Positions 19,729 through 30,916 of a stretch of 64,000 nucleotides of DNA are shown one piece after another. This DNA comes from Arsukibacterium tuosuense. GTDB lineage: Bacteria; Pseudomonadota; Gammaproteobacteria; Enterobacterales; Alteromonadaceae. The translations under genes were made by a program, and so were the position numbers. Below the pieces are notes generated by a model. That model ran no database searches and had not been told where the DNA came from. It worked only from the letters and a program-made list of their open reading frames with translations. The stretch lies in contig NZ_OBEB01000011.1 in assembly GCF_900215315.1 (NCBI RefSeq), positions 1 to 64,000 on the forward strand, in the 5' to 3' direction. Position 1 is the first letter of the stretch, and every line of letters starts with the position of its first letter.

Positions 19729-20810
19729 ACTACTTGTCCTGTTACTTGCCGGCACAGCGCGGCAATATGAGCCGCTGCATCTTCAGTCGCCAGACTACGG
19801 GCACGCTGCGCCATTTGCTGCAGCGGCGTTTTATCGGTTAACCAGGGCTGGATTATCGCCTGCACACCCTGTTGCTGTAATTGTTGCTGCGGCAGTAATA
19901 CCGCAGCGTCACGGTCGGCCAGTACCCGGGCATTAGCGGTCTGATGGTCATCAATCGCACCCGGTAATGGTACAAAAATAGCAGCCACGCCAACAGCGGC
20001 CACTTCGCTGACTGTCAGGGCGCCGGCGCGGCAAATCAATACATCGGCCCAGCGATACGCCGCCGCCATATCGTCAATAAATGCACTGACGTCCACTTCA
20101 CAACCGGTCGCACTAAGTGGCTGATAAGCCTGAGCTACTTCGTCGTGCATCGCACTGCCGGTTTGATGGCGCACAGCAATACTGCCAGCCCTGGCCAGCT
20201 CAGTAAGCTGAGCCGGTAGCGCCAAATTCAGCGCCCGGGCCCCCAGGCTGCCACCCACTATTAATATATTCAGACTGCTGCCTGGCTGGCGATTAGCCCG
20301 GCATTGCAATAATTCAGCCCGGATAGGGTTACCCACCAGCTGCCGTTTGCTGTTGCCTGTAAAAGCACTGTCAAAAGCCACCAACACCTGCCTGGCCAGC
20401 CGGGCCAGCAATTTATTGGTGCTGCCGGCCACCGCATTTTGTTCATGAATAAGTAACGGCGTGCCGCTAAGCCAGCTTGCCAGGCCACCAGGGCCGCTGG
20501 CATAACCACCAAAACCCAGCGCCAGAGTTGGTTTAAGCTTGCGGATTACCTTCACCGCCTGCCACAGCGCTTTTAACACCATCCAGGGTGCGCTCAGTTT
20601 ACTGGCCAGGCCTTTACCGCGCAGGCCGGCAACCTTGATGCCGTAGAATGGCCAGCCGAAGCCCGGTACCAGCTGGGCCTCCATCCGGTCACTGCTGCCC
20701 AGCCAGGCAATATCCCAGCCTTCTGCAACCAAGGCGTTAGCCACAGCCTGCGCCGGGAAAATGTGGCCACCGGTGCCACCTGCCATAATCAATGCCAGCG
20801 GTTTAGCCAT
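19725..20810 (-). CDS. murG: UDP-GlcNAc:lipid I GlcNAc transferase MurG
   Basis: Peripheral inner-membrane GT-B glycosyltransferase that turns lipid I into lipid II. The 361-residue protein has the [16 protein letters not shown] loop, the second Gly-rich loop [11 protein letters not shown], and the donor-binding region [20 protein letters not shown]. It overlaps ftsW by eight bases and murC by four. Confidence 0.97.
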   Translation of the reverse strand: MAKPLALIMAGGTGGHIFPAQAVANALVAEGWDIAWLGSSDRMEAQLVPGFGWPFYGIKVAGLRGKGLASKLSAPWMVLKALWQAVKVIRKLKPTLALGFGGYASGPGGLASWLSGTPLLIHEQNAVAGSTNKLLARLARQVLVAFDSAFTGNSKRQLVGNPIRAELLQCRANRQPGSSLNILIVGGSLGARALNLALPAQLTELARAGSIAVRHQTGSAMHDEVAQAYQPLSATGCEVDVSAFIDDMAAAYRWADVLICRAGALTVSEVAAVGVAAIFVPLPGAIDDHQTANARVLADRDAAVLLPQQQLQQQGVQAIIQPWLTDKTPLQQMAQRARSLATEDAAAHIAALCRQVTGQVV

Positions 20811-22014
20811 TTTTGCCTCCGCTTAGCGCATGTTTACCTTTTAGGCGCACTTCAAAATCAATTCGTAATAACAGGCCTGCCGCAATCAGCATAACCACCA
20901 GGCTACTGCCGCCGGAGCTGACAAATGGCAGGGTTAACCCTTTGGTAGGCAGCGCACCGGTCGCTACACCAACATTTACCGCAGCCTGAAAACCAATCCA
21001 GATAGCCAGCGCATAAGCCATAAAACCATGAAAACTCAATTTTTTAGCTAGCGCACGCTGGCCAATCCACAGCGCCCGGTACACCAGCACAAAAATAAGC
21101 GTCATCAGCACTGCCACGCCGACAAAGCCGGTTTCTTCAGCAATAACCGCCAGAATAAAGTCGGTATGGGCTTCAGGCAGATATTCCAGTTTCTGAATAC
21201 TGTTGCCCAGGCCCTGACCAAACCAGCCACCCCGGCCAAACGCCATTAACGACTGCGTTAACTGGTAGCCACTGCCGAAGGGATCAGCCCAAGGGTCAAG
21301 AAACGCAGTTACCCGTTTCCAGCGGTATTCGCTGTAAACAATTAGCACGCCAATCGCCATGATGCCGGTCGCCATTAAACAGAGGAACTGCCAGATTTTG
21401 GCACCGGCTAAAAACAGCAGCGCTACTGCAGTGGCAAACATTACAATAACGGTGCCTAAGTCAGGCTGCATCAGCAGCAGTACCGCAAACAAAAACAGTA
21501 CCGCTAAAGGTTTTAAAAAGCCTTTCAGGTTGTCCCGCACTTCCTCATGCCGGCGTACCAGATAACTGGCCAGATAAACAAAAAAGAATAATTTAGCCGG
21601 CTCTGCCGCCTGCAAGCCAATCGGCCCCAGCGACAACCAGCGGGTACTGCCGTTAACATTGCGACCAAACAACAGCACCGCTACCAGCAACAATAGGCCC
21701 AGCAGCAGCAACCACATATTGCCGCGATGCCACCAGCTTACCGGTACCCGCAGCACCAGTACCGCCAGGGTCAGGCCGATGCCCAGATAAACCAGGTGGC
21801 GAATGGTAAAATGCAGCGGGTTATTAAATAACCGCTCGGCCACCGGCATTGATGCGCTGGTGACCATCACTACGCCGATAGCCAGGATCAGCATCAGCAG
21901 GGTTAAAAACAGTTTATCGTAAGCAGCGTTATCATCGCGCAGCCATAAATTGCTGATACTTTGCCACGGGTTTTGCCAGGCATTTTGCCATCCGGTTAAG
22001 GTTAGCTGTTTCAT
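20803..22014 (-). CDS. ftsW: Septal peptidoglycan polymerase FtsW (SEDS)
   Basis: SEDS glycosyltransferase that polymerises lipid II at the septum together with FtsI. The 403 residues form about ten membrane helices after a cytoplasmic N-terminus, with the large periplasmic loop and the conserved C-terminal GLTLPFVSSGGSS motif. It starts within the murD stop (four-base overlap) and runs into murG. Confidence 0.97.
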   Translation of the reverse strand: MKQLTLTGWQNAWQNPWQSISNLWLRDDNAAYDKLFLTLLMLILAIGVVMVTSASMPVAERLFNNPLHFTIRHLVYLGIGLTLAVLVLRVPVSWWHRGNMWLLLLGLLLLVAVLLFGRNVNGSTRWLSLGPIGLQAAEPAKLFFFVYLASYLVRRHEEVRDNLKGFLKPLAVLFLFAVLLLMQPDLGTVIVMFATAVALLFLAGAKIWQFLCLMATGIMAIGVLIVYSEYRWKRVTAFLDPWADPFGSGYQLTQSLMAFGRGGWFGQGLGNSIQKLEYLPEAHTDFILAVIAEETGFVGVAVLMTLIFVLVYRALWIGQRALAKKLSFHGFMAYALAIWIGFQAAVNVGVATGALPTKGLTLPFVSSGGSSLVVMLIAAGLLLRIDFEVRLKGKHALSGGKNG

Positions 22015-23345
22015 AATTTCAGCTCCTTCACCGCTTTGGCAAACAGCTCACCGCGCTGTGCATAACTTTTAAACATATCCAGGCTGGCACAAGCCGGCGA
22101 TAACAGCACCATATCGCCACTCTGGGCCAGTTTGGCTGCCTGTTGCACCGCGGCGGTTAAATCTTTTACCTGAATGGCATGCGGATGCAGCGCGGCAAGC
22201 GCCGGGCCGTCCTGCCCCAGAGTAATAAGATGGCTGACATCGCGCTGCAGTACCGGTTGTAATTCGCTCAGATCAGCGCCTTTGGCATCGCCGCCGGCAA
22301 TCAGAATAAGCTTGCCGCTGATCTCAGGCCGCAGGCCGGCAATCGCCGCCAGGGTGGCACCAATATTGGTTGCTTTCGAATCATTGACCCAGCGAACACC
22401 CTTGTGTGCCAGTACCAGCTGGCAACGATGGGCCAGGCCGGTAAACTGCTGCAGAGTGCGGGAAATTGCCTGCCGGCTGGCACCTGCGCTCAGCGCTAAG
22501 GCCGCTGCTGCCAGGGCGTTAAACTGGTTATGGCTGCCGGTAATGGCCAGCTGACTGACCGGCAACAACGGTTCGCCGGCTACGTTCAGCCATTGCTGAC
22601 CTTTTAATTCTGTAATGCCGTAGTCGGCATCATCCAGGCTTATCGCTACTGGCTGAGCATCGCCAGCCGCAGCACCCGGATAGGTTAACGGATCGGCCTG
22701 GTTATACACTGCCAGCTGCGTGTGCTGGTAAACCCGTTGTTTTGATGCAGTGTAAGCTGCCATATCGGCATAACGATCCAGATGGTCGGCACTGACATTC
22801 AGTAAACAACTGGCCCGGCTGTGCAGGCTGGTTACACTGTCTAACTGAAAGCTGGACAGTTCCAGCACAAAGACGTCAACGTCTTGCTGGCGTATCGCAT
22901 CCAGCACCGGCAGGCCAATATTACCGGCAGCCACGGCCTTAATACCGCTTTGCTGTAGCATCTCGGCAACCAGGGTAGTAACAGTCGACTTACCATTAGA
23001 GCCGGTAATGGCGATAACCGGTTTGTTATTAAAGCGGGCAAACAACTCAACATCGCCAACAATTTCCACGCCCTGCCCTTTAGCAAAGCGAATGGCGGGG
23101 TGACTTAACGCCAACCCCGGGCTGACAATAATCATGTCCATCTGGGCCAGACGGTTAGCGTCAAACTCACCCAGGTAAATGCCGTCCACTTTGTCGGCGG
23201 CAATCTGCTCCAGCCCGGCAGGCTTGCTGCGGCTGTCCATCAGTACTGGTTTTACGCCTTGCGCCAGCAAAAAGCGTACTGTGGCCAGACCCGACAGGCC
23301 CAGCCCCACTACCGCTATGCGTTTGGCGTTAAGGTTAGTTTGCAT
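22011..23345 (-). CDS. murD: UDP-N-acetylmuramoyl-L-alanine--D-glutamate ligase MurD
   Basis: Adds D-Glu to UDP-MurNAc-L-Ala. The 444-residue protein has the N-terminal VVGLGLSGLATVRFL loop, the ATP loop ITGSNGKSTVTTL, the HLDRYADM region and the LLSPACASLDMFKSYAQRG motif near the end, all typical of MurD. It starts three bases after the mraY stop. Confidence 0.97.
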   Translation of the reverse strand: MQTNLNAKRIAVVGLGLSGLATVRFLLAQGVKPVLMDSRSKPAGLEQIAADKVDGIYLGEFDANRLAQMDMIIVSPGLALSHPAIRFAKGQGVEIVGDVELFARFNNKPVIAITGSNGKSTVTTLVAEMLQQSGIKAVAAGNIGLPVLDAIRQQDVDVFVLELSSFQLDSVTSLHSRASCLLNVSADHLDRYADMAAYTASKQRVYQHTQLAVYNQADPLTYPGAAAGDAQPVAISLDDADYGITELKGQQWLNVAGEPLLPVSQLAITGSHNQFNALAAAALALSAGASRQAISRTLQQFTGLAHRCQLVLAHKGVRWVNDSKATNIGATLAAIAGLRPEISGKLILIAGGDAKGADLSELQPVLQRDVSHLITLGQDGPALAALHPHAIQVKDLTAAVQQAAKLAQSGDMVLLSPACASLDMFKSYAQRGELFAKAVKELKL

Positions 23346-23348
23346 CAG

Positions 23349-24431
23349 TTATCTCAGTTTCAGGGTCGCCAGACCCACCAGCACAAAAATGATTGATAAT
23401 ATCCAGAAGCGGACAATAACCCGCGGCTCTGGCCAGCCTTTTAATTCATAGTGATGATGAATAGGTGCCATCCGGAAGATCCGCTGGCCGCGCAACTTAT
23501 AAGAGCCAACCTGCAAAATCACCGACACGGTTTCCATCACAAAAATGCCGCCCATAATAAACAGCACAATTTCCTGGCGGACTAAAATGGCAATCACTCC
23601 CAGTACCGCACCCAGTGCTAACGAGCCGACATCGCCCATAAAAACCTGGGCCGGATAGGTGTTAAACCACAGAAAACCCAGGCCGGCGCCGATTATTGCG
23701 GCGCACAGTACTACCAGCTCGCTGGCATAGGGCAGATAAGGAATATTCAGATAGCCGGCGAAGTTAACGTTGCCACTGGCATAAGCAATAATGGCAAAGG
23801 CACCGGCGACCATAATGGTAGGCACGATTGCCAGGCCGTCCAGACCATCAGTCAGATTAACGGCATTACTGGTGCCAACGATAACGAAGTAACTCAGCGC
23901 CAGAAACAACAGACCAAGTTGCGGCATTACATCTTTAAAAAAGGGCAGTAACAAGGCAGTTTCGGCCGGACGCTCAGCCGTCATATATAAAAACAGCGCG
24001 GTGACAATGGCAAAAACCGACTGCCAGAAGTATTTCCAGCGGGCGATAAGACCTTTCGAATCTTTACGGATAACTTTGCGGTAATCGTCGATAAAGCCGA
24101 TAGCGCCAAAACTGACTAATACAAACAATACGACCCAGACATATTTGTTGCTGAGGTTCGCCCATAGCAGGGTACTGACCAGAATAGCGCCGAGGATCAG
24201 CAAACCACCCATGGTAGGGGTGCCTTTTTTCGAAAAATGGCTTTCCGGGCCATCACCCCGTACCACCTGGCCAATTTGCATTTTCTGCAGGCGGGCTATC
24301 AGGATCGGGCCAAAATATAAACTTAAAAATAATGACGTTAGCACGCCCAGAATTGACCGGAAGGTCAGATAGCTGAACACATTAAAAAAGCTAAAATACT
24401 GGGTTAAATATTCGGCTAACCACACTAGCAT
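23349..24431 (-). CDS. mraY: Phospho-MurNAc-pentapeptide transferase MraY
   Basis: Inner-membrane enzyme that transfers phospho-MurNAc-pentapeptide to undecaprenyl phosphate, giving lipid I. The 360-residue protein has about ten membrane helices, the aspartate motif FIDDYRK, the [10 protein letters not shown] loop, and the [15 protein letters not shown] signature near the C-terminus. It overlaps murF by seven bases. Confidence 0.98.
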   Translation of the reverse strand: MLVWLAEYLTQYFSFFNVFSYLTFRSILGVLTSLFLSLYFGPILIARLQKMQIGQVVRGDGPESHFSKKGTPTMGGLLILGAILVSTLLWANLSNKYVWVVLFVLVSFGAIGFIDDYRKVIRKDSKGLIARWKYFWQSVFAIVTALFLYMTAERPAETALLLPFFKDVMPQLGLLFLALSYFVIVGTSNAVNLTDGLDGLAIVPTIMVAGAFAIIAYASGNVNFAGYLNIPYLPYASELVVLCAAIIGAGLGFLWFNTYPAQVFMGDVGSLALGAVLGVIAILVRQEIVLFIMGGIFVMETVSVILQVGSYKLRGQRIFRMAPIHHHYELKGWPEPRVIVRFWILSIIFVLVGLATLKLR

Positions 24432-25828
24432 GGGCTACGCTCCTGCTGACATCTTTCTAGCAAGTCCTGCACGACTAACTCCATTTTCGCACTACGAGAG
24501 CCCTTAACGAGTATGGTGACACTTTGCTGGGTTGTAATTAGCGGTATCAGCCGGTCTAACATCGACTGCCGCGAGCTGAAATGCGAGCCTTGTCCGTTGA
24601 ACAAGTCACTGGCGCTCTGTGATAACACACCCAGGGTGAATAACAGATTAATACCGGCATGTTTGGCGTATAAACCAATCTCTTCGTGGTATAAACGGGC
24701 ATTGGCACCCAGCTCAGCCATGTCACCCAACAGTAACACCCGGTAACCCGGATAACTGGCCAGTAAATCGATTGCCGCTTTTGCCGACTCAACATTGGCG
24801 TTGTAACTGTCGTCAATCAGCTTAATTTGCGGGTTCAGTTCAATAATATTGGTGCGGCCTTTAACGCCCGCCATCTGTGCCAGCCCCAGCTGTACATCAC
24901 TTAGCCTGGCGCCCACCGCTACCGCAGCGGCAGCCGCAGCCAGAGCATTAGCGACATTATGCTTACCCGGCAGGTTTAGCTGCACCAGTACCTCGTCGCT
25001 GCCATATATCAGCTTGAACTGAGCACAACCCTGACTGTTTAAGCTGATTTGCTCAGCCCGGATATCGGCCGTGCTGTTGTCAGCGTCACTGTCAGTTTTG
25101 TAGTCACTGGCAAAGCTGATAATTTTTAAATGCTTACAACGGTTACGCCAGTATTCGGTAAACTCGCTGTCGTGCTGCATAATGGCAATACCGCCATCTG
25201 CGATACCTGAGAAAATCTCGCCTTTTGCCCGGGCCACACCGTACGTATCGCCAAAACCTTCCAGATGTGAGGCAGCGGCATTGGTAATAATGGCGACATC
25301 GGGCTTCACCAGCGAGGTAGTATAAGCAATCTCGCCGGCATGGTTGGCACCCAGCTCCATCACGGCATACTGGTCTTTTTCTGTTAAGCGCAGCAGGGTT
25401 AATGGCACGCCGATATCGTTGTTAAAATTACCCTGGGTGGCCAGCACCTGGCCGCAGCGGCTCAGTATCGCCGCCAGCATTTCTTTGACCGTGGTTTTAC
25501 CGGCACTGCCGGTTACCGCTATGGTTTTCGGCTGTAAGCGGGCTTTAATTGCGGCCCCTAACTGACCTAAAGCCTGGCGGGTATCGGCCACTATTATCTG
25601 GCTGATATCACAATCCAGCGGCCGGTCGACCACGATTGCCGCAGCCCCTTTAGCCATAACATCGGCAACAAAACGGCTGCCATCAAAATTCGGGCCTTTT
25701 AAGGCAATAAACAGCGCACCACGGCTTATCGTTCGGCTATCTGTACTGACGTCGCTGATTGGATGATTGTCACCAATTAACTGCCCTTGTAACAAGGAGG
25801 CTATTTCTGCACAGCTTAGCGTTATCAT
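24425..25828 (-). CDS. murF: UDP-MurNAc-tripeptide--D-Ala-D-Ala ligase MurF
   Basis: Adds the D-Ala-D-Ala made by DdlB to complete the pentapeptide precursor. The 467-residue protein has the ATP loop [14 protein letters not shown], the [11 protein letters not shown] motif and [15 protein letters not shown], all typical of MurF. The start overlaps the murE stop by four bases. Confidence 0.97.
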   Translation of the reverse strand: MITLSCAEIASLLQGQLIGDNHPISDVSTDSRTISRGALFIALKGPNFDGSRFVADVMAKGAAAIVVDRPLDCDISQIIVADTRQALGQLGAAIKARLQPKTIAVTGSAGKTTVKEMLAAILSRCGQVLATQGNFNNDIGVPLTLLRLTEKDQYAVMELGANHAGEIAYTTSLVKPDVAIITNAAASHLEGFGDTYGVARAKGEIFSGIADGGIAIMQHDSEFTEYWRNRCKHLKIISFASDYKTDSDADNSTADIRAEQISLNSQGCAQFKLIYGSDEVLVQLNLPGKHNVANALAAAAAAVAVGARLSDVQLGLAQMAGVKGRTNIIELNPQIKLIDDSYNANVESAKAAIDLLASYPGYRVLLLGDMAELGANARLYHEEIGLYAKHAGINLLFTLGVLSQSASDLFNGQGSHFSSRQSMLDRLIPLITTQQSVTILVKGSRSAKMELVVQDLLERCQQERSPC

Positions 25829-27309
25829 AATGCCATCTCCGACATAAGTTGCCGCACGTAAGCACGCTCATCATAGTGTTGTTGTTCGTGCCCGATAATC
25901 TGGGTGGTTTCGTGGCCTTTACCGGCCAGCAGGATCACATCCCCGCGCTGGGCGCTGGCCAGCGCCAGTTTAATGGCCAGCTGGCGGTTCGGTTCTATCC
26001 GGTAATTATCATAAAAATCAGCGTCCTGCATGCCGGCAGCAATGTCCTGACAAATCTGCAGCGGCGCTTCACTGCGTGGGTTATCTGAGGTAACAATGCA
26101 GTGATCAGCATACTGCTGCGCCAGTTGGCCCATTAATGGCCGTTTGCCTTTGTCACGATCGCCGCCACAACCAAATACGCACCATAGCCGGCCGCCACAA
26201 TGCTGACGTAACGCTTGCAGTGCCTGCTTTAAGGCATCAGGCGTATGGGCGTAATCGACTACCACGGTAACGCCATGACTGAATGGAAACTGCTCCATTC
26301 TGCCTGCCAGTGGCTGCAGGCTGCTGGCAGCGTGCAGTAGTTCTGTTAAGTCATAGCCAAGCGCCAGTAAGCTGCTGATAGCCGCCAACGCATTCTGAAT
26401 ATTAAATTCGCCCAGCAGCGGTAAGTGCAGTTTATGTTCGCCAGCCTGGCTACTTAATAAACACTGAAAACCCTGTTCGGTGGCGGTTAGCTGGTGGTAG
26501 CCCAGAAAACGGGCGTAAGCCTGACAATCTTCAGCTTTGCCATACGCCCATACCGGAATATCGTTACGAATGGCCAGTGACTTACCCAATGGATCCGAGA
26601 CATTCAGCACCGCACAGCGGCTTATATCAGGTTGAAACAGCAAGCTTTTCGCCTGGCCATACTCTGCCATGCTGCCATGATAATCGAGATGATCGCGGCT
26701 TAAATTGGTAAACACCGCCACCTGAAACTGCAAGCCAGCTACCCGTTGCTGCACCAGAGCATGGGACGATACTTCCATCGCCACTAGCTGTCGTTGTTGT
26801 TCAACAAACTCAGCCAGAATACGCTGCACTTCAATATAGTGCGGTGTGGTATTCAGCAATGGTGTTAGCTGCTGCCAGTGACCGTAACCCAGGGTACCAA
26901 TTACCGCGGCCGGGGTGTCACATTGCTCTGCTAACTGGTTGATAAAACAGCTGGTACTGGACTTACCATTGGTACCGGTAACGCCAACCAATTGCAGCTG
27001 TTGCTGTGGCAGCTGATAAAACCGCGCGGCCAGCTGGGGCATTTGCGCCACGAGATCAGGCAGTACCACTATGCTTTTATCCTGCGCATGCGGATGCTCA
27101 GCATCAATACTATCGGTCAGCACCAGTGCTGCCCCCTGAGCCAGCGCCTGGTCAATATACTTATTACCGTGCTCCCGGGTACCCGGCAGGGCGACAAACA
27201 CATCGCCCGCTGTTACCTGGCGGCTATCCAGCTGTAAATGCCGCAGCGGCCGGTCAGCAACCTGGGTAGCCAGTTCAGGCAACCATAAATGCAGCTGGTT
27301 AGTTGACAT
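25825..27309 (-). CDS. murE: UDP-MurNAc-L-Ala-D-Glu--meso-DAP ligase MurE
   Basis: Adds the third stem residue. The ATP loop is GVTGTNGKSSTSCF, and the VTSDNPRSEAP segment carries the DNPR motif that selects meso-diaminopimelate, so the wall should be the A1gamma type. An upstream ATG at 27366 would extend 57 bases into ftsI; the ATG at 27309, with GGAGG a few bases before it, is preferred and overlaps ftsI by 11 bases. Length is 494 residues. Confidence 0.97.
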   Translation of the reverse strand: MSTNQLHLWLPELATQVADRPLRHLQLDSRQVTAGDVFVALPGTREHGNKYIDQALAQGAALVLTDSIDAEHPHAQDKSIVVLPDLVAQMPQLAARFYQLPQQQLQLVGVTGTNGKSSTSCFINQLAEQCDTPAAVIGTLGYGHWQQLTPLLNTTPHYIEVQRILAEFVEQQRQLVAMEVSSHALVQQRVAGLQFQVAVFTNLSRDHLDYHGSMAEYGQAKSLLFQPDISRCAVLNVSDPLGKSLAIRNDIPVWAYGKAEDCQAYARFLGYHQLTATEQGFQCLLSSQAGEHKLHLPLLGEFNIQNALAAISSLLALGYDLTELLHAASSLQPLAGRMEQFPFSHGVTVVVDYAHTPDALKQALQALRQHCGGRLWCVFGCGGDRDKGKRPLMGQLAQQYADHCIVTSDNPRSEAPLQICQDIAAGMQDADFYDNYRIEPNRQLAIKLALASAQRGDVILLAGKGHETTQIIGHEQQHYDERAYVRQLMSEMAL

Positions 27310-29050
27310 TGCGGCCTCCTGCACGGCTGATAAGCGCCGGGCCGGTATCGGCATCGGGCGTAACATTCAGTAACTGCAGGCTGGCGCCCATAATACTGGC
27401 AAATACCGGCGCGGCTATTTCACCACCGTGATAAAAATCACCGGCAGGTTCATTGATAACCACTACCGTGACAATACGTGGGTTTGACACCGGGCCAACC
27501 CCGGCAAACGAGGCGATGTAATCGTCACCGTAGCCACCAGCAATAGCTTTGCGGGCAGTACCTGTTTTACCGCCAACCCGGTAGCCGTAAACCTGCGCCC
27601 GGGTTGCGGTGCCGCCCGGGCCAATATTCGCTTCCATCATTTCCAGCATGGCCAGCGCATGTTTTTCTGCCAGTACCCGTTGCCCCGGATATGGCTCGTT
27701 ATTTTTAATTATGCTCAGTGGCCGGTTAACGCCGCCGTTGGCCATGGTGACGTAAGCGCGGGCCAGTTGCACCGCAGTAACCGACAAACCATAACCGTAA
27801 GAAAAGGTAGCGCGTTCAAAGTCCGACCAGCGCTGGCGGTAACTGAAAATACCGCTGCTTTCACCGGCCAGGCCCAGGCCGGTTTCTTCACCCAGTCCCA
27901 TATTGTTATACAAGGCCAACACGTGCTGGTGTGGCATGTCCAGTACCAGTTTAGCCACGCCCATATTACTGGACTTCTGAATAATGCCGGTTAAATCCAA
28001 CTCTTTATAATTATTTGGGTCGCGCACCCAACTGCCGCCAATCCGCATGGTACCCGGGTGCGTGTCCACCACGGTATCCAGGGTGGCGCTGCCAAATTCC
28101 AGCGCACTTAATACCGCCAGCGGTTTCATGGTTGAGCCCGGTTCGAAGGTGTCGGTAACAGCACGGTTGCGAAAACGGTGAACCGGGGTGTTGCGCCGGT
28201 TATTCGGATTAAAAGACGGGCTGTTGACCATTGCCAGAATTTCACCGGTCGCCACATCAACCACCACAGCCGAGCCTGAGGTAGCACCATGGGATAACAC
28301 CGCCTTTTTCAGTTCGCGGTAGGCTACTGTCTGAATTCGCTGATCAATGCTTAGCTGTAAATTGGCCGGCATGGTGGCGTCCTGCCGCTCCAGCACTTCA
28401 ATTTCCCGGCCTTTGGCATCTTTACGGAATACCTTGCGACCGGCAGTGCCGGTAAGCAAGGCATCAAAGCGCTTTTCTATTCCTTCCACTCCAACATCGT
28501 CGACGTTGGTAAAGCCAATTAGCTGGGCGGTCACTTCGCCGGCCGGATAATAGCGTTTCGATTCCTGGCGGAAGTAAATACCGGGCACTTTCAGCTTTTT
28601 AACGTAATCGACCACAGCCGGGTTAACCTGGCGCTGTAAATAAACAAAGCGCCGTTTCGGATCATCACCCACCCGGCTCAGCAATTGCTGCGGGGTCATT
28701 TGCATAATGTCGGCCAGTGCATGCCAGCGTCGCTCGTCACCCGGCGCATTGCGCTCGATAACAATTTTAGGGTCGGCCCAGATAGCCTCGACCGGCACAC
28801 TTACTGCCAATGCTTCACCATGGCGGTCGAACACCATGCCACGCATTACTGTATCGGCTTCTACCCGCAAACTACGGCGGTCGCCCTGACTTACCAGCAT
28901 GTCAGGCTCGACCACCTGCAACCAGGCAGCCCGGGCCAGCAAAGCAAAAAATACCGAGGTCAGCATCACCATTACAAACGCAAAACGCCAGCTAATCACT
29001 GACGGATACTGGCGGGCTTTGGCCTGGCTTTTACGTGGTTTAGCTGTCAT
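27299..29050 (-). CDS. ftsI: Septal transpeptidase FtsI (PBP3)
   Basis: Class B penicillin-binding protein that cross-links septal peptidoglycan with FtsW. The 583-residue protein has a short cytoplasmic tail, one membrane anchor, a PBP dimer domain, and a transpeptidase domain with the three active-site motifs: S-x2-K in PGSTMKPLAV, S-x-N in SSNMGVA, and KTG in VGGKTGTARK. It overlaps ftsL by four bases. Confidence 0.97.
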   Translation of the reverse strand: MTAKPRKSQAKARQYPSVISWRFAFVMVMLTSVFFALLARAAWLQVVEPDMLVSQGDRRSLRVEADTVMRGMVFDRHGEALAVSVPVEAIWADPKIVIERNAPGDERRWHALADIMQMTPQQLLSRVGDDPKRRFVYLQRQVNPAVVDYVKKLKVPGIYFRQESKRYYPAGEVTAQLIGFTNVDDVGVEGIEKRFDALLTGTAGRKVFRKDAKGREIEVLERQDATMPANLQLSIDQRIQTVAYRELKKAVLSHGATSGSAVVVDVATGEILAMVNSPSFNPNNRRNTPVHRFRNRAVTDTFEPGSTMKPLAVLSALEFGSATLDTVVDTHPGTMRIGGSWVRDPNNYKELDLTGIIQKSSNMGVAKLVLDMPHQHVLALYNNMGLGEETGLGLAGESSGIFSYRQRWSDFERATFSYGYGLSVTAVQLARAYVTMANGGVNRPLSIIKNNEPYPGQRVLAEKHALAMLEMMEANIGPGGTATRAQVYGYRVGGKTGTARKAIAGGYGDDYIASFAGVGPVSNPRIVTVVVINEPAGDFYHGGEIAAPVFASIMGASLQLLNVTPDADTGPALISRAGGRNVN

Positions 29051-29355
29051 TGCGGCCTCACCATAATTTCCCGCTCACCACTGGGTCGCTGCATATTTAA
29101 GCGCCGTCTGGCGATATCCTCCACCCGGCTGTGTTCGGCCAGCGATCGTTGCTCCAGCAGTAAATTGCGCCATTGGGTGTCTAACTGATCGCGTTGCTGG
29201 TAATAGGTATCCTGAGCAATGGTCAGCTGGCGGTTTAAATGAGCCAGATACACCACTGCCAATGCTGAAACAATACAAGCCAGCAACAGCACACCGGCCA
29301 GCTTATGCTGACGCCAGTCCTGACTGATTAAACGTTCCAGCTGAATTTGACTCAT
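29047..29355 (-). CDS. ftsL: Cell division protein FtsL
   Basis: Small bitopic divisome protein that pairs with FtsB and FtsQ and helps activate FtsWI. The 102 residues include a cytoplasmic N-terminus, one membrane helix (about 19-37) and a periplasmic heptad region ([20 protein letters not shown]). It overlaps rsmH and ftsI by four bases each. Confidence 0.93.
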   Translation of the reverse strand: MSQIQLERLISQDWRQHKLAGVLLLACIVSALAVVYLAHLNRQLTIAQDTYYQQRDQLDTQWRNLLLEQRSLAEHSRVEDIARRRLNMQRPSGEREIMVRPQ

Positions 29356-30311
29356 TGCGCCGGCCCCTCTGCTATCAGCTGTTTTTCCGCAATCCGCAGC
29401 ACAGCACTGCGCGCGCGCGGGTTTGCAGCCAGCTCGGCCTCGGACGGCATAATAGCTTTACCGATCAGTTTCAACGGAATAGCCTTCGACAACTGCGCGT
29501 CAGTTAGCGGCATACCACGGGGTACCGGTTCGCCTTTGGAATAACGCCGCATAAACTGTTTAACCAGCCGGTCTTCCAGCGAGTGAAAGCTGATCACCAC
29601 CAGCCGACCGCCGGGCTTCAGCACCTTCATGGCGGCATGCAATGCCAGATTGACCTGCTCCAGTTCGCTGTTAACGTAAATACGAATGGCCTGGAAACTG
29701 CGGGTGGCAGGATGCTTTTTCTCTTTATGGCTTTTCGGCACGCTGTCGCTAATCAGTTTCGCCAGCTGCGCAGTGCGGCTAAAGGGCGTCTCCACCCTCG
29801 CCGCCACTATTGCCTGGGCAATCCGCCAGGCAAACCGCTCTTCGCCATATTCGCGCAGTACAAAACTGATATCTTCGACATCAGCTGTCGCCAGCCACTG
29901 GGCGGCCGATAAACCACTGCTGGGGTCCATCCGCATATCCAGCGGGCCGTCACGCATAAAGCTAAAACCACGATCGGCGTCATCCAGTTGCGGGGAAGAC
30001 ACGCCTAAATCCAGCAAAATGCCGTCAAGTTTGCCGCTGAGCTGTTGTTGCTCAGCTACGGTTGCCAGGGCGGCAAAGGGGGTGTGAGTGATGTGAAAAC
30101 GCGCATCAGCTTGCAGTGGGGCTGCAGCAGCGATGGCGGCGGGATCGCGGTCTATGGCGAATAAGCGGCCGTGCGGGCCAAGTAAATTCAGAATTTCCCT
30201 GCTATGGCCGCCACGACCAAAGGTACCGTCCAGGTATACCCCGTCGGCTTTTATTGCGAGTCCGTCAATTGCTTCTTTCAGCAAGACAGAGATATGAGCG
30301 TGGCTAGTCAT
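29352..30311 (-). CDS. rsmH: 16S rRNA m4C1402 methyltransferase RsmH (MraW)
   Basis: SAM-dependent enzyme that N4-methylates C1402 of 16S rRNA; RsmI, encoded at 39.9 kb, adds the 2'-O-methyl group to the same nucleotide. The 319-residue protein has [13 protein letters not shown], the SAM loop [22 protein letters not shown] and [13 protein letters not shown], all family hallmarks. It follows mraZ directly. Confidence 0.97.
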   Translation of the reverse strand: MTSHAHISVLLKEAIDGLAIKADGVYLDGTFGRGGHSREILNLLGPHGRLFAIDRDPAAIAAAAPLQADARFHITHTPFAALATVAEQQQLSGKLDGILLDLGVSSPQLDDADRGFSFMRDGPLDMRMDPSSGLSAAQWLATADVEDISFVLREYGEERFAWRIAQAIVAARVETPFSRTAQLAKLISDSVPKSHKEKKHPATRSFQAIRIYVNSELEQVNLALHAAMKVLKPGGRLVVISFHSLEDRLVKQFMRRYSKGEPVPRGMPLTDAQLSKAIPLKLIGKAIMPSEAELAANPRARSAVLRIAEKQLIAEGPAQ

Positions 30312-30776
30312 TTACAGTACAAAGTCCTGTAATCGTTCAGATAATTCAACGGTGCCGGCCTGAGCTTGTTCCAGTTCAATATCAGCGGTTAAGCGCTCAT
30401 GCCAGGCGGCTTCGTCCCAGATTTCAAATTTGTTCAACTGACCTACCAACCGGATATTCTTGGCCAGGCCAGCGTGCTGACGCAGCGGTGCCGGTACTAA
30501 AATACGGCCGCTTTTATCCATATCGCAGTCAGTGGCGTTACCCAGTAATAAACGCTGCAGGCGGCGTTCCTGCGGGTTCAGGCTGGACAGAGACTTTAGT
30601 TTTTCTTCTATTTCTTCCCACTCTGCCAGCGGATACAATAATAAGCAGGGATCATGCAAGTCGATGGTGCAGATCAAGTGCCCCTGATTTTCAGACAACA
30701 GGATTTCCCGGTAACGCGCTGGTAGCGCTAACCGTCCCTTATCATCCAATGTCAGTGTAAATGACCCACGAAACAT
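30312..30776 (-). CDS. mraZ: Transcriptional regulator MraZ
   Basis: First gene of the dcw cluster and a repressor of its own promoter in E. coli. The 154-residue protein has two AbrB-like SpoVT halves, each with a DxxGR signature ([14 protein letters not shown] at about 11-24, [14 protein letters not shown] at about 87-100). Three direct MraZ boxes and a promoter lie upstream. Confidence 0.97.
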   Translation of the reverse strand: MFRGSFTLTLDDKGRLALPARYREILLSENQGHLICTIDLHDPCLLLYPLAEWEEIEEKLKSLSSLNPQERRLQRLLLGNATDCDMDKSGRILVPAPLRQHAGLAKNIRLVGQLNKFEIWDEAAWHERLTADIELEQAQAGTVELSERLQDFVL

Positions 30777-30850
30777 AACTTATCTGCCTGGTTAAGCGGC
30801 CTGCGATTTTCAGCGCAGCGCCAGCCTGAATCGATTGGAAAATTCCAAAA

Positions 30851-30880
30851 TGATCCACAATTACCCACAAATCCCCACAA
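30851..30880 (-). promoter_or_regulatory. Three MraZ boxes upstream of mraZ
   Basis: On the minus strand three consecutive 10-bp units read TGTGGGGAT, TGTGGGTAA and TGTGGATCA with the next base, in exact 10-bp register. This fits the direct TGGGN repeats spaced one helical turn that MraZ binds. They lie just downstream of the -10 box, at and after the probable start site, where binding would block transcription. Confidence 0.8.
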
Positions 30881-30886
30881 CGATAC

Positions 30887-30916
30887 AGTTTAGGGCTCTG
30901 CTTTAACCAATGTCAA
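30887..30916 (-). promoter_or_regulatory. Sigma-70 promoter of the dcw cluster (Pmra)
   Basis: On the minus strand, a perfect -35 TTGACA (30911-30916), an 18-base spacer and a -10 TAAACT (30887-30892). The start site would be near 30880, next to the MraZ boxes and about 100 bases before mraZ. The remaining AT-rich DNA up to the regulator at 31173 shows no convincing gene. Confidence 0.75.
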
